A stretch of DNA of 64,000 nucleotides, taken from assembly GCA_947044365.1 (NCBI GenBank), contig OX345642.1, forward strand, positions 248,001 through 312,000, read 5' to 3'. Within the stretch, counting starts at the first letter, position 1. Every line of letters begins with the position of its first letter. The notes under the pieces are model-generated. The model did not search any database. It was not told where the DNA came from and worked only from the letters and a program-made list of their open reading frames with translations. This stretch comes from Petrosia ficiformis (taxonomy: Eukaryota > Porifera > Demospongiae > Haplosclerida > Petrosiidae). Shown one piece after another: positions 13,046 to 23,269 of the stretch. Both the position numbers and the translations under genes were made by a program.

Positions 13046-13959
13046 AATAACATGCTATCTGTATTATTTTGTATTCTCCTAACACATAGCATACTATCAA
13101 TGCTATATATTTTTAGTGTACTATTGATATCATAGATTCATAATTTAATAGTATACTATTATGCTATTTATAATATATATCTATGCATTCAATCATCCTC
13201 CTTACATAGCATAATAATTTATTAATGCTATATATCTATACATTCAATCATCCTCCATACATAGCATAATAATTTATTAATGCTATTTATGCTGTATACC
13301 TATGCATTCAATCATCCTCCTTACATAGCATGATAATTTGCTTTGGGGTATTTCTTAATTCTATATTAAAATTATGATGACAATGCTATTTTAAATGGGC
13401 AATCATTCTCAGATCACATGCAATTTATGTAATGAATGATTATAATACTCATATATGTAATTATAATAACTGATTGACCCTATGATTTGATCAAACTTCT
13501 AAAACAGCACAGATATTTCAGTTGGTTACCTCAGTTGAGTTTACATAATTATAGTGTGTATTATTAAGGTGTTAAAGAGTTTGTATTAGTAGCTTTTGTT
13601 GTTGAAATGTTCATAATGCCTAAGTAAATTGATAGTAGCGAATAATGTGTGTCAGTATTGAAACCAGGATTGTAAAGTAATCATGTGCACAGTTTGCATG
13701 TCAGTATATATACTTATCCGACTGATTACTTTACACTTTTGTTATCAAAGCTGTGTTGAGTTAGTCACTATTGATTTATTGTGTCATAGTGTACAACAAC
13801 ATTTCAATGTCAAAAGTTAAGAATGCAAACTTACTCCTCAACACCTCAATTTAGCAGTAATAGTACACTATATGGATAATGTTTATTAAATTGACATGCA
13901 ATAAAGGTAACCAATTAAAATAACGATAACCAAATTGGGTTTTTGCAGTTACAACTCAA

Positions 13960-14362
13960 ACACCTCATCAGAATGTGGACCCTAGACCCTATGGTATCAG
14001 AATCTGGACCCTGCACCTATGGTTCGTCAGAATCTGGACCCTAGACCCTATGGTTCATCAGAATCTGGACCCTAGACCCTATGGTTCATTAAAATCTGGA
14101 TCCTAGACCCTATGGTTCATCAGAATCTGGACCCTAGACCCTATGGTTCATCAAAATCTGGACCCTAGACCCTATGGTATCAGAATCTGGACCCTAGACC
14201 CTATGGTTCATCCGAATCTGGACCCTAGACCCTATGGTTCATCAGAATCTGGACCCTAGACCCTATGGTATCAGAATCTGGATCCTAGAACCTATGGTTC
14301 ATCAGAATCTGGACCCTAGACCCCATGGTTCTTCAGAATCTGGATCCTAGACCCTATGGTTT
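13960..14362 (+). repeat. 31-bp minisatellite
   Basis: About twelve to thirteen copies of a unit built from CAGAATCTGGACCC, TAGACCCTATGG and TTCAT. Some copies lack TTCAT (27-bp variants). Confidence 0.93.
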
Positions 14363-14403
14363 ATACTATTGTTATCAATATTAGCACTAGTTACTAGTAT
14401 CAG

Positions 14404-14633
14404 CAGGAGCGCATGAATACTATACTATATAGTACTGCACGTGCATTGGACGCGGTTTGTCAGTAGATTTTTAATTTTGTGTATCGTCAGCCACTTAGTG
14501 CCTCCGCCTTGTTTGCTTAGTGTTTGCCCATATATGGGCATTTTGTGCAATTCGTTCGACAAAGGTTGACACAGCGTTTTATATAGCTGTTGTACGCTCC
14601 TTCCCCGCCTTCGGTGGGGTTCATGCGCTCCTC
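14404..14633. mobile_element. MITE-like element with 13-bp terminal inverted repeats
   Basis: Inverted termini AGGAGCGCATGAA (14405-14417) and TTCATGCGCTCCT (14620-14632) bound a ~230-bp segment. It is flanked by the direct repeat GTATCAG (14397-14403 and 14634-14640), which looks like a target-site duplication. The interior is clearly more GC-rich than its surroundings and has a CCCCGCCTTCGGTGGGG hairpin near the right end. It has no transposase, so it would be non-autonomous. The minus-strand frame across it shows no family I recognise. Confidence 0.7.
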
Positions 14634-15070
14634 GTATCAGTAATACCACAACTAATTACAGATACTATTAACAATAATAGCACCTAATAGACCCCTAAGT
14701 ACTGTAGGTTTTTAAACTTACACTATGATAAATGTACTAAACTAGAAATCCTCTTTGTCCTGGGTGAGTTTATGCTGTCATTAACCATAGCTTTAGTCTT
14801 TTTTGGCCTCTGTGCACACATCTGTTTATGATCTCTGTAGTTACAGTAATATATTATATTTATATGCATTGGTATGTGTTATGTTATCAAGTGTGTATAT
14901 TATAGTATGCCTCTGTGCTTAATTATCATTATTCCATCTGGATTATCAAAGACATACATACACTGTAGTAATACACATTTATATTGAGATCATTTTCTTT
15001 TATTTGTACAGGTTTACAAACACCTTCATTTACTAATTAAGATTCTCTGTTTGTCTGTAAATCACTTTCG

Positions 15071-15610
15071 ATGAAGGAATACAAGGTCGTAGTACTCGGT
15101 AGTGGAGGTGTCGGGAAAAGTGCCTTAACGGTACGATTTGTAGCTGGTCAATTTGTAGAGAAATACGATCCCACGATAGAAGATTTCTACAGGAAAGAGA
15201 TTGACGTTGATGGAATACTTGGTGTTATAGAAATATTAGACACAGCTGGTACCGAACAGTTTGCGTCAATGAGAGATTTGTATATTAAAAACGGGCAAGG
15301 ATTTCTACTGGTCTACTCAATTATTAACCAACAATCATTCATTGATGTTCAACCACTCAGAGATAGGATTCACACGATTAAAGGTGTCTCCCACGTACCT
15401 ATGCTTCTTATTGGTAATAAATGTGATTTAGAGGAAGAAAGAGTTGTTTCAACAGTAGATGGAGAAAGATTATCAGGAGAATATGGCATTCCATTTTATG
15501 AAACTTCAGCAAAGACTAAGAGAAATGTGGAAGTGATTTTCATAGATATAGTACGAGAGGTTCTTAAATCCAAATCCAGAAAAAGAGATGGTGGGTGTAC
15601 CTTATTATAA
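15071..15610 (+). CDS. Rap2-like small GTPase (copy 1)
   Basis: Ras-superfamily switch, 179 aa, with an uninterrupted coding exon. Motifs in order: P-loop GSGGVGKSA, switch [13 protein letters not shown] with Phe at position 39 (as in Rap2, where Rap1 has Ser), G3 DTAGTEQF with the Rap-type Thr61, G4 GNKCDL, G5 ETSAK, and a C-terminal CTLL CaaX box predicting geranylgeranylation and membrane attachment. All nucleotide-binding motifs are intact. It is very close in DNA sequence to the copy at 26774 and to the GTPase half of the fusion at 21301. The ATG is preceded by an acceptor at 15011, so the 5' UTR is probably spliced from about 12337. The lack of coding introns contrasts with neighbouring genes and may indicate origin by retroposition. 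Confidence 0.93.
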   Translation: MKEYKVVVLGSGGVGKSALTVRFVAGQFVEKYDPTIEDFYRKEIDVDGILGVIEILDTAGTEQFASMRDLYIKNGQGFLLVYSIINQQSFIDVQPLRDRIHTIKGVSHVPMLLIGNKCDLEEERVVSTVDGERLSGEYGIPFYETSAKTKRNVEVIFIDIVREVLKSKSRKRDGGCTLL

Positions 15611-16394
15611 GAATAATAATATGTACTGTCAAATACAATTGGCTTGGTCTCTCTATCTCTATGGACAGCTGTTATATATATATATATATATATATATATC
15701 CATTATGATGGACATGTTCTTTATCTTTGTTTTTGGATTTAATTCATGTCAATTTTTTTTTCTTGGAACTCATATCCATAACTGTTTTCTTTGAACATAC
15801 ATATATTATATTAGCATAATAATATATTTTTATATAATAACGTTTCAGCCCAAGGGCCTTCTTCATGATCAGCTAGTAGAGTTACATAATATATATCTGC
15901 AGTGAGTGCATGAAATGATGGGACAAAAAAGGTGGATGGGTAATACATGATACTATTGGTTGTAAAGGTATTCTTTTGGTCAGCTCACTACGGTCATGAT
16001 GTTTTCTAAGAAAGTGTCTGTTTTTCTGTGGACTTCATATATAACACCTATAGGATGGTTAATCCTAACAAACTTCTCTATCATATAGTGATGTCATGAC
16101 TTGTATAATGGTGGTCCCAGGACTGAAGGATTTAGTACTATCTGAAGTGATAGACCTGGAGTCGGAGAATCAAAGAAACATCAAGAATTCTGACCTGTGG
16201 ATAATCATCGTACTAACTAAACCCTTACTGGACCACCATTCTACAAAGGTCATGACATCACTATTCCATAAATGCAAATACACCTGAACTCTCCAAATAA
16301 TAGTATCATGTACTACCTGTTATGAATACAGAAAACACAATAAGGAACCTTCATTTAAGAGGAACTGAGGGCTATCAAGTCAATGATTTGGGGC
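15611..16394. other. intergenic: 3' flank and inverted-repeat element
   Basis: Downstream of Rap2 copy 1 I see a TA-rich tract (15677-15700), a GTTTCAGCCCAAGGGCCTTC palindromic stretch near 15843, and the inverted-repeat element at 16085-16265. From about 16320 the sequence becomes similar to 19625-19745. No gene is supported. Confidence 0.5.
16085..16265. mobile_element. MITE-like element, ~33-bp terminal inverted repeats
   Basis: The left end begins ATAGTGATGTCATGAC and continues to ATGGTGGTCC. The right end (about 16229-16265) is its reverse complement, with a 2-nt indel and a few changes. It is about 181 bp long with no coding capacity. No clear target-site duplication was found, so the transposon assignment is inferred. 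Confidence 0.6.
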
Positions 16395-16534
16395 CCTCTA
16401 ACCTTGGGGGCCCAGTGTAAATTGTTAGTGGTTGGTGGGCCATGGGGGGGGGAGGGAGGGGGCGTATTTCTTAAATAGACTAACTTTACCACACCCCCTT
16501 ACAAGTTACAGCTACAGTACAGACTTTCTGCAAG
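16395..16534 (+). promoter_or_regulatory. putative promoter and non-coding exon of the CAP-Gly kinase gene
   Basis: It contains GGGGGCCCAGTGTAAA, a G-run ending GAGGGGGCGTATTTC and a likely 5'-UTR exon ending at 16534 (CAAG|GTCAGT), with acceptor TAAATAG at 16614. The GGGCCC-AG-GTAA box and GGCGTAT also occur at 12215-12270, and the box again at about 19700, so the genes of the cluster share promoter ancestry. Confidence 0.5.
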
Positions 16535-16624
16535 GTCAGTATATTGTTTAATGTACATATAGTCATATACTGTAGTATCCATTCTCCTTTATGTATTATT
16601 TTTTTCCTAAATAGTCTTTTAAAT

Positions 16625-19533
16625 ATGTCTGATGAAAATATACCAGCAGAATATATCTTGTTAAAACAACAAATTGGTGAACGAAAACCTAACAAGTTAG
16701 AGGAGAAACCATTGCAAGTGTATATTTACAGAGGAGAAATATTGCTAGAGATTCCACTAAAGGAACAGATACCACGAGAAGATGGAACACCAGCTCATAA
16801 CTACTGCAAATATGATGATCCAGATGTCACAACATATAATAATGGTACTAATGTATCACCATTATATGGAGCTGAGTTAGACTATCTTCTGGGAATCGAT
16901 AGACCAAGTGTCCGAGCAATAGAGTATCTTCAAGTAGACAAATTGGCTTGGATAATGGATCTGAGACATGGAAGTAATGTTTTCTTTCAGTTAGATAAAG
17001 AAAAGGATGTACCACTGCTGATAATACCAGGGAAAATCAGGTATTATGGTGCTATACCAGGACATGATGGAGTATGGTTTGGAATTGAAATTATAGTGAG
17101 TATAATTGTGTTTGCATCATTAATTTATTAATTTTTTTTATCACAGGATAAAGAACACAAAGGTAAAGGTACAACTGATGGATATCCTTGTTTCCAGTGT
17201 GGTGATAAGAATGCTGTTTATGTGTCAATGGAGAAGATTATCATGACTAAGAGTGAAGAGAAGAAGGATCAACTTGGCATAACAAAAGAAAATCATCCTG
17301 CACTCAACACTCGTAGTAGAACTAGTGACAAGCAATCTGAAGAGGGTTCAGCAAAGAAAAAGGAAAGTAAAGGACTCTTAGATAAATTCAAGGATAAAGC
17401 CATAGCAATTATCAATGGACCACCAATGTTACAACCTGATTCTACCCATGTTGACTCAGTTTTCAGAAGGGGATTGTGTTGTAGTGGAGACAGTGAGAGT
17501 CAAGCCTGTTTATGGTACTGTCAGATGGGTGGGGCCTGTGAAAACATCAAAGGAAACCGGAGGTATCGTTATACCTGTTGTTGGTATTGAAACAGTGAGT
17601 TGATATATAATATAATAAATATATATTAATATAAGTGTATACTCAATAGGACAGGAAGATTGATGTTGATAAAGAGTTTCCAGATCTCCATGTGATTGTA
17701 ACTGGTAGTCATGGTCATCAATTGTTCCCAGTAACCTCTAATCATAGTCGAGTGTTTCTTCCTGAACAGTTAGTACTCCATATTGATGAATATACTAAAC
17801 AGAAACAAAAGGACAACACGTATGAAGTGAGGGAAGCTAAGAAGTGGGGTATGAGTGTAGAGGAATATAGAGCTCAGAAAGAAATGTTATCAAAGGGTAA
17901 CGAGAAGAGTGATAAACAAAAACATGACAAGTCAAAAAATGTAGAGGTTTTACAAGAGATGATACCAGTACCACATTTCACACTGGATACTCTACAGTCA
18001 TTACTCAAAGAAAAGGAAAGCATGTTGAAACACAAGAGACAAGGATATAGTGAAGAAGATATTGCAGTCGTGTATCGAACAATTCAAGAACTCACTAATC
18101 AAAATTCCCAACTTACTAGAGATAAAGAATTCTTGAATTCAACATGTAGTCAACTATCAGAAGGGTACAAGGAGTTATGGAAAGTGCATGATGACTTGAA
18201 ATCCTCACACCACAGGCAACAGACAGAGCTCACTAATATCGTATCAGAATTATATAAGCTACAAGAAGATCATTTACATCTGCAAACAGAAACGACAGAG
18301 CAACAGAGAAAGCAAAGAGAAGATCATGAGACAGCAAAGAGGAGAGAAGAAGAAATGAATGAAGCTTACAAGAATTTACAGGAAACCAGTCATGAAGAGT
18401 ACCAGAAACTGAAGACAGATCATCAGAAACTACAACAAGATCTCAATGTTGTACGAACCAATCATCAGCAACTACAACAAGATCTCAATGTTGTACGAAC
18501 CAATCATCAGCAACTACAACAAGATCTCAATGTTGTACGAACCAATCATCAGCAACTACAACAAGATCTCAATGTTGTACGAACCAATCATCAGCAACTA
18601 CAACAAGATCTCAATGTTGTACGAACCAATCATCAGCAACTACAGATTGTTCAAAGGCAAAAAGACAGAGACCATCAAATTGAGAAGACTCATTTTGAAG
18701 AACAGATAAGAAAACTTCAAGAAAGCTGGAAAGTGAGTCATAAAGATGTGGAGATAACACAAGAGGAGCTGGGAAGAGGAGGATGGGGTGTGATACAGGT
18801 CGGGTTGTTTAGAGAACAGAGGGTTGCTGTGAAACAGCTGTATAAAGTTATAATGAGTGAAGATAATCTTACCTTAATGCATCGTGAAATCAATACCATG
18901 TCTAAATTACGACATCCTAATCTACTCTTGTTTATTGGAGCTGTACTCGATCATCCTTCTGGTAATCCATTGATTATCACAGAGATAATGGATGCCTCGT
19001 TACGTAGTGTGTATGAAAAAAACCAGTTGACCAGTGAGATGATGAAACTGACAATATTACGTGATATTGCAGCTGGTCTCAATTACTTACATTGTCTTGA
19101 TGATCCTATTATTCATCGTGATGTAAGTAGTGCCAATGTTCTCTTGGAATCAAAGGGTCCAGACAGGTGGAAAGCAAAGCTGTCTGATTTTGGTTCTGCT
19201 AATATTGCTCGTAATGCGATTACTACAGCCCCAGGAGCTGCTGTCTACAGTCCTCCTGAATGTGTTGCCGCCACAGTAGCCATCAAAGTGAGTAAAAAAC
19301 AGCAGACGACAAAGATAGATGTTTTTAGTTTTGGTGTTCTCTTGTGTGAGGTTATGACATGTCGATTTCCAAACTTGGATCGGTTTCATGGAATGCTACA
19401 TAATGTGGCTACTAATTCTCCTCCTCTTGCACAGTTGATACGTACCTGCATAGAAGAAGAAGCAGAGAATAGACCAACTATTAGAACTGTGATACAACAA
19501 CTGGATGAACGTATGAAATCACTGACTAAATGA
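16625..19533 (+). CDS. CAP-Gly / coiled-coil / TKL-type protein kinase
   Basis: Exons 16625-17095, 17147-17366, 17467-17594 and 17650-19533 encode 900 aa. Two CAP-Gly-like modules come first: GKIRYYGAIPGHDGVWFGIE with GTTDG and CFQCGDKNAVYV (about residues 137-182), and VYGTVRWVGPV with HSRVFLPEQL. Both most resemble the CAP-Gly repeats of the deubiquitinase CYLD, though no protease domain follows. A long coiled coil contains five identical 14-residue repeats. The kinase domain is complete: Gly loop [15 protein letters not shown] Lys, HREIN Glu, [12 protein letters not shown] with catalytic Asp and Asn, SDFGSAN and SPPE. It should be active, probably Ser/Thr-specific of TKL type. The frame change near 17460 is explained by a 100-nt intron (GAAA|GTAAAG to TTTTCAG). 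The kinase domain recurs in the fusion gene at 21301. Confidence 0.85.
18428..18645 (+). repeat. in-frame 42-bp coding minisatellite in the kinase coiled coil
   Basis: Five near-perfect tandem copies of 42 bp encode QQDLNVVRTNHQQL-type 14-mers (two heptads), so gain or loss of copies would lengthen or shorten the coiled coil without breaking frame or helix register. Confidence 0.95.
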
Positions 19534-19689
19534 ATGAAAATTATTTGTGTGTGTGAGACTGTGAGGTTAATTCTTTATAATTTGTTATTTCTTATGAGTA
19601 GATTAAATTAATATAATTATGTTAAAGGAAAACACGATAAGGAACCTTTATGTAAGAGGAACGATAATTATAATAATTATAAAACAAGT
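19534..19689 (+). other. 3' flank of the kinase gene, duplicated after the fusion gene
   Basis: The first ~80 nt after the stop (ATGAAAATTATTTGTGTGTG and onward) recur after the stop of the fusion gene at 22795, so the duplicated segment includes the 3' UTR. From about 19625 the sequence matches 16320-16420. Confidence 0.6.
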
Positions 19690-19800
19690 CAATTATTTGG
19701 GGCCTTCTAACCTTGGGGGCCCCAGAGTAAATTGTAATTGTTCCCCTGGGTCTAATTCATGAGTGAGTCTAAACTGCACTTCTTTGTTTGTGGACACTAG
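19690..19800 (+). promoter_or_regulatory. putative promoter and non-coding exon 1 of the Rap2-kinase fusion gene
   Basis: It has GGGGGCCCCAGAGTAAA, GTCTAATTCATGAGTGAGTC and donor ACTAG|GTAAGTTTGATCT at 19800/19801. The last two parts and the following intron match 12270-12430 of Rap2 copy 1, while 19625-19745 matches the kinase-gene promoter region. The region therefore looks like a mosaic of both parents. Confidence 0.55.
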
Positions 19801-20423
19801 GTAAGTTTGATCTCATATCAATATTATTTCATAAAGAAAATAGTTTGACAACTGATTTGATATTTCCAATTAAGTAATTAATTTTGCTGTGCTAAATACA
19901 AACCCTGTGGAATGAGAGCAAATATTATTACATTGTACATACACTGTACAGTATGTTAACATGTGTAGTTTGACTGCAGTATATACTGATATATATTGTG
20001 TGTAGACTAGTGATGCAGGTTGGTATTGACTGTTATGTTTAGTATAGTATTGTGTGATGTAACCATACTCATAATGTGATTACTATATTTATATTGATCA
20101 TCATTGACTGTCATATTTAGTATAGTATAATTATTATATTATGATACTCTCTCATGGTTACGGAATAAATTAAACTCATTTTCATAAAAAGAGCAGATAC
20201 TAGAAGCCTAGAAAGTAGATGTACTATCAGATCAGTATTAGTAGATATCTGATATTGAATATCATGCTGAAATCCCTCCCTTATCTGTGAATCAGTAATT
20301 CTGTGCTATTCTATTTTGTCATTGCGATCCAGAATCACCCATTCTTTGGCTCAAGTTCTACATATATATGGTATATATTGTATGTACGTAATCATTATAT
20401 ATAGTATTATATATATATATATA

Positions 20424-20519
20424 GTATGATGGTGACATCATCCCTTTGATGTGCTGAGTTCTATATATTGTATATAGACCTTCCATGTGCACAACATGCA
20501 GGAGATGTCACCATCATAC
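20424..20519. mobile_element. short foldback element
   Basis: Perfect 16-bp inverted ends: GTATGATGGTGACATC at 20424-20439 and its complement at 20504-20519, enclosing 64 bp. It is a non-coding MITE-like foldback. Confidence 0.6.
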
Positions 20520-20527
20520 AATATAGT

Positions 20528-20660
20528 ATGCTAACAGGTCCTATATGCAAAATATAGAACCCTCGTTTTGATGTGATATAGCCCTCGCAGGCTCGGGCTA
20601 CATTACATCCTCAGATACAAAACTCAGGTCCTATATTTTGTATATAGGACCTGTTAGCAT
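20528..20660. mobile_element. foldback element, palindromic over its whole length
   Basis: Ends ATGCTAACAGGTCCTATAT and its exact complement (20642-20660). Inner parts also pair imperfectly (CCCTCG/CGGGCT around 20580-20605), so the whole 133 nt can fold. It sits 8 bp from the preceding foldback. Confidence 0.6.
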
Positions 20661-20672
20661 ATTACATATAGA

Positions 20673-20675
20673 TAT

Positions 20676-20740
<65 letters not shown>
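20673..20740. repeat. (TA)n microsatellite
   Basis: About 33 uninterrupted TA units. Confidence 0.95.
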
Positions 20741-20742
<2 letters not shown>

Positions 20743-20879
20743 GGTAGATGTATGTATAGCTAAGAAACCAGTGGTCATGCATAAATCAATTATCAACATT
20801 CTTGACTTACTGTTAAGTAACCATGGTAGTACTCTAGCTATTATTATTTAACTATATAATATAATTATACATGTAGTAG

Positions 20880-21166
20880 TAGTGGGTGATACCAGTAATT
20901 TTCATTCTGATACAATACCAAGTAGTTTGGGAATCAGTATCGATGGTATTGAGTACAATACTGATACTTGATAATGCATGTCAAAGTTTATACTAATTCA
21001 GTTTAAAATGTGGAAGCGCTATGAAACTTTATCTGTTAAATTAGTGTCAGACTAAAATGGAGGTGTGGTAGACTTGTATCGGTATTAGACATTACTTGAT
21101 ACCAGAAATTTCAGATGTGGTGGTATCAAAGTATCGAGTACTTTGGTATTGTATCGGCCATCACTA
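20880..21166. mobile_element. degenerate inverted-repeat element
   Basis: The left end TAGTGGGTGATACC and right end (complement of TAGTGATGGCCGATAC) are imperfect inverted repeats, and the interior is rich in GATACC/GGTATC words on both halves. It is probably an old MITE. Confidence 0.4.
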
Positions 21167-21300
21167 TTATATAGTAGATATTAGGGGGTCAGCCCTCCCC
21201 TCTGCCCCCCTGTGTCTCCACTTATTAAATACTATACATATATGTATGTATCCTACTTTTGTTAGATTTACAAACACCACTGGTCTATAAATCACTTTCG

Positions 21301-22794
21301 ATGAAGGAATACAAGGTCGTAGTTCTTGGTAGTGGAGGTGTCGGGAAAAGTGCCTTAGCGATACGGTTTGTATGTGGTATGTTTGTAGAGAGACACGATC
21401 CTACGATAGAAGATTTCTACAGGAAAGAGATTGACATTGATGGAATACCTTGTGTTATAGAAATATTAGACACAGCTGGTACTGAGCAATTTGCGTCAAT
21501 GAGAGATTTGTATATTAAAAATGGGCAAGGATTTCTACTGGTCTACTCAATTATTAACCAACAATCATTCATTGATGTTCAACCACTCAGAGATCAGATT
21601 CACAGGGTTAGAGGTACAACCAATGTACCTATGGTCTTGGTTGCTAATAAGTGTGATTTAGAGGCAGAGAGAGCTGTTTCAACACTAGATGGAATAATGT
21701 TATCAAGAGAGTGGGGTGTTCCATTTTATGAAACTTCAGCAAAGACAAAGACAAATACAGAAGTAAGTTTCATAGATATAGTACGAGAGGTTATTAATCA
21801 CGGTCATTATCATAGTCGCAAAGTACAACGAGAGCTGCAAGGAAATGATGTATTAGTACAACGAGAGCTGCTAGAAAATGAGGTATTAGTAGTACAAGAC
21901 CATCAGTTGCAAAACGTGGAGGCACAACAAGAACGAGATCATCAAAATGACAAGACCCATTTAAATGAACAGAGAATCGAAGAAAGCTGGAAAGTGAGTC
22001 ATAAAGATGTGGAAATGACACAAGAGGAGCTTGGAAGAGGAGGATGGGGTGTGATACAGGTTGGGTTGTTTAGAGAACAGAGGGTTGCTGTGAAACAGCT
22101 GTATAAAGTTATAATGAGTGAAGATAATCTTGCCTTAATGCATCGTGAAATCAACACCATGTCTAAATTACGACATCCTAATCTACTCTTGTTTATTGGA
22201 GCTGTACTCGATCATCCTTCTGGTAATCCATTGATTATGACAGAGATAATGGATGCCTCGTTACGTGATGTTTACAAGAGAAACCAGTTGACCAATGAGA
22301 TGACGAAACTGACAATATTACGTGATGTTGCAGCTGGTCTCAATTACTTACATTGTCTTGATGATCCTATTATTCATCGTGATGTAAGTAGTGCCAATGT
22401 TCTCTTGGAATCAAAGGGTCCAGACAGGTGGAAAGCAAAGCTGTCTGATTTTGGTTCTGCTAATATTGCTCGTAATGCGATTACTACAGCCCCAGGAGCT
22501 CCTGTCTACAGTCCTCCCGAGTGTGTTGCCGCCACAGTAGCCATCAAAGTGAGGAAGAAACAGCAGACTACAAAGATAGATGTTTTTAGTTTTGGTGTTC
22601 TCTTGTGTGAGGTTATGACATGTCGATTTCCAGATTTGGATCAGTTTCATGGAATGTTACATAATGTGGCTACTAGTTCTCCTCCTATTGCACAGTTGAT
22701 ACGTACCTGTGTAGAGGAAGAAGCAGAGAATAGACCAACTATTAGAACTGTGATACAACAACTGGATGAACGTATGAAATCACTGACTAAATGA
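21301..22794 (+). CDS. Rap2 GTPase - TKL kinase fusion protein
   Basis: One uninterrupted frame of 497 aa starting at the same ATG context (CACTTTCGATGAAGGAATAC) as Rap2 copies 1 and 2. Residues 1 to about 165 form a full Rap2-like domain: [39 protein letters not shown]. The hypervariable tail and CaaX box are absent. Instead a ~65-residue linker (two RELxxNxVLV-like repeats, then a coiled coil beginning HQLQNV) leads into a complete kinase domain almost identical to that at 16625-19533 ([34 protein letters not shown]). Domain boundaries, flanks and 3' UTR indicate fusion of neighbouring genes by duplication or unequal exchange. All catalytic motifs are intact in both halves, so a GTP-regulated kinase, loosely like ROCO proteins, is plausible. 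That function is inference. Confidence 0.9.
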   Translation: MKEYKVVVLGSGGVGKSALAIRFVCGMFVERHDPTIEDFYRKEIDIDGIPCVIEILDTAGTEQFASMRDLYIKNGQGFLLVYSIINQQSFIDVQPLRDQIHRVRGTTNVPMVLVANKCDLEAERAVSTLDGIMLSREWGVPFYETSAKTKTNTEVSFIDIVREVINHGHYHSRKVQRELQGNDVLVQRELLENEVLVVQDHQLQNVEAQQERDHQNDKTHLNEQRIEESWKVSHKDVEMTQEELGRGGWGVIQVGLFREQRVAVKQLYKVIMSEDNLALMHREINTMSKLRHPNLLLFIGAVLDHPSGNPLIMTEIMDASLRDVYKRNQLTNEMTKLTILRDVAAGLNYLHCLDDPIIHRDVSSANVLLESKGPDRWKAKLSDFGSANIARNAITTAPGAPVYSPPECVAATVAIKVRKKQQTTKIDVFSFGVLLCEVMTCRFPDLDQFHGMLHNVATSSPPIAQLIRTCVEEEAENRPTIRTVIQQLDERMKSLTK

Positions 22795-23269
22795 ATGAAA
22801 ATTATTTGTGTGTGTGAGACTGTGAGGTTAATTCTTTATAATTTGGTATTTCTTGTTAGTAGATTAAATTAAATTTTTTAACTTATTTTTGCAATTTCTC
22901 AGATTAATTGTTAGGTTCTAAATACAAAAAAAGAAACACTTTCAAATGATACTAATAATAGAAAAATAATCCACTCTATGTACACATTTATATGATCACA
23001 ATTATTTGCACTATAATAGGTGCTATTTTCATAATGAGTTATTCTCATTTTGTCCACTCCTCAATTCTTGTGATAACTCAAAGATTTAAAAAAATATTTG
23101 ATGATGTAGAAGATGCATATCCTCGCATTCATAATAATCTCACACAATAATAATTCAGTTTTGTAATGTTTCAGTTAATAGTGGTTTTGGAATGCCTAGT
23201 TTACAACTGTATGTAAACGTGTGTAAACATTACTTAATTATAATAAAACCATGTCTATTGATAACATTA
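22795..23269. other. intergenic, convergent 3' ends
   Basis: Begins with the duplicated kinase 3' UTR (to about 22870). The remainder, up to the TMEM208 stop codon on the other strand, shows no gene, repeat array or RNA I can support. Confidence 0.5.

Larger units (their letters stand above)
12338..15011 (+). other. long 5'-UTR intron of Rap2-like gene 1: minisatellites and a MITE
   Basis: No coding region is supported here. It holds the 41-bp array, a short-repeat zone near 13060-13330 (ATGCTATTTAT/CATAGCATAATAATTT variants), the 31-bp array, a MITE-like element at 14404-14633, and from about 14695 a block duplicated upstream of the Rap2-like gene at 26774. Confidence 0.6.
19801..21265 (+). 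other. 5'-UTR intron of the fusion gene, filled with small repeats
   Basis: An inferred 1465-nt intron, donor at 19801 and acceptor TTGTTAG at 21265. It contains two foldback elements, a long TA microsatellite and a larger inverted-repeat element, all listed separately. No coding exon is seen. Confidence 0.5.

Noticed and set aside
13960..14362. Interstitial telomere-like repeat (CCCTA words)
   Set aside because: The unit is a 31-bp minisatellite; CCCTA occurs once or twice per unit and is not tandem by itself.
14425..14649. Minus-strand 74-residue frame
   Set aside because: It lies within a MITE-like element and shows no recognisable family or splice context.
17415..17603. Apparent frameshift between two overlapping frames in the kinase gene
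   Set aside because: A 100-nt intron (17367-17466) with good GTAAAG and TTTTCAG borders joins the two frames and restores the second CAP-Gly module, so no frameshift is needed.
21259..21300. Upstream start extending the fusion protein by 14 residues
   Set aside because: It would need a TTG start and lies across the inferred acceptor at 21265. The ATG at 21301 matches the other Rap2 copies.
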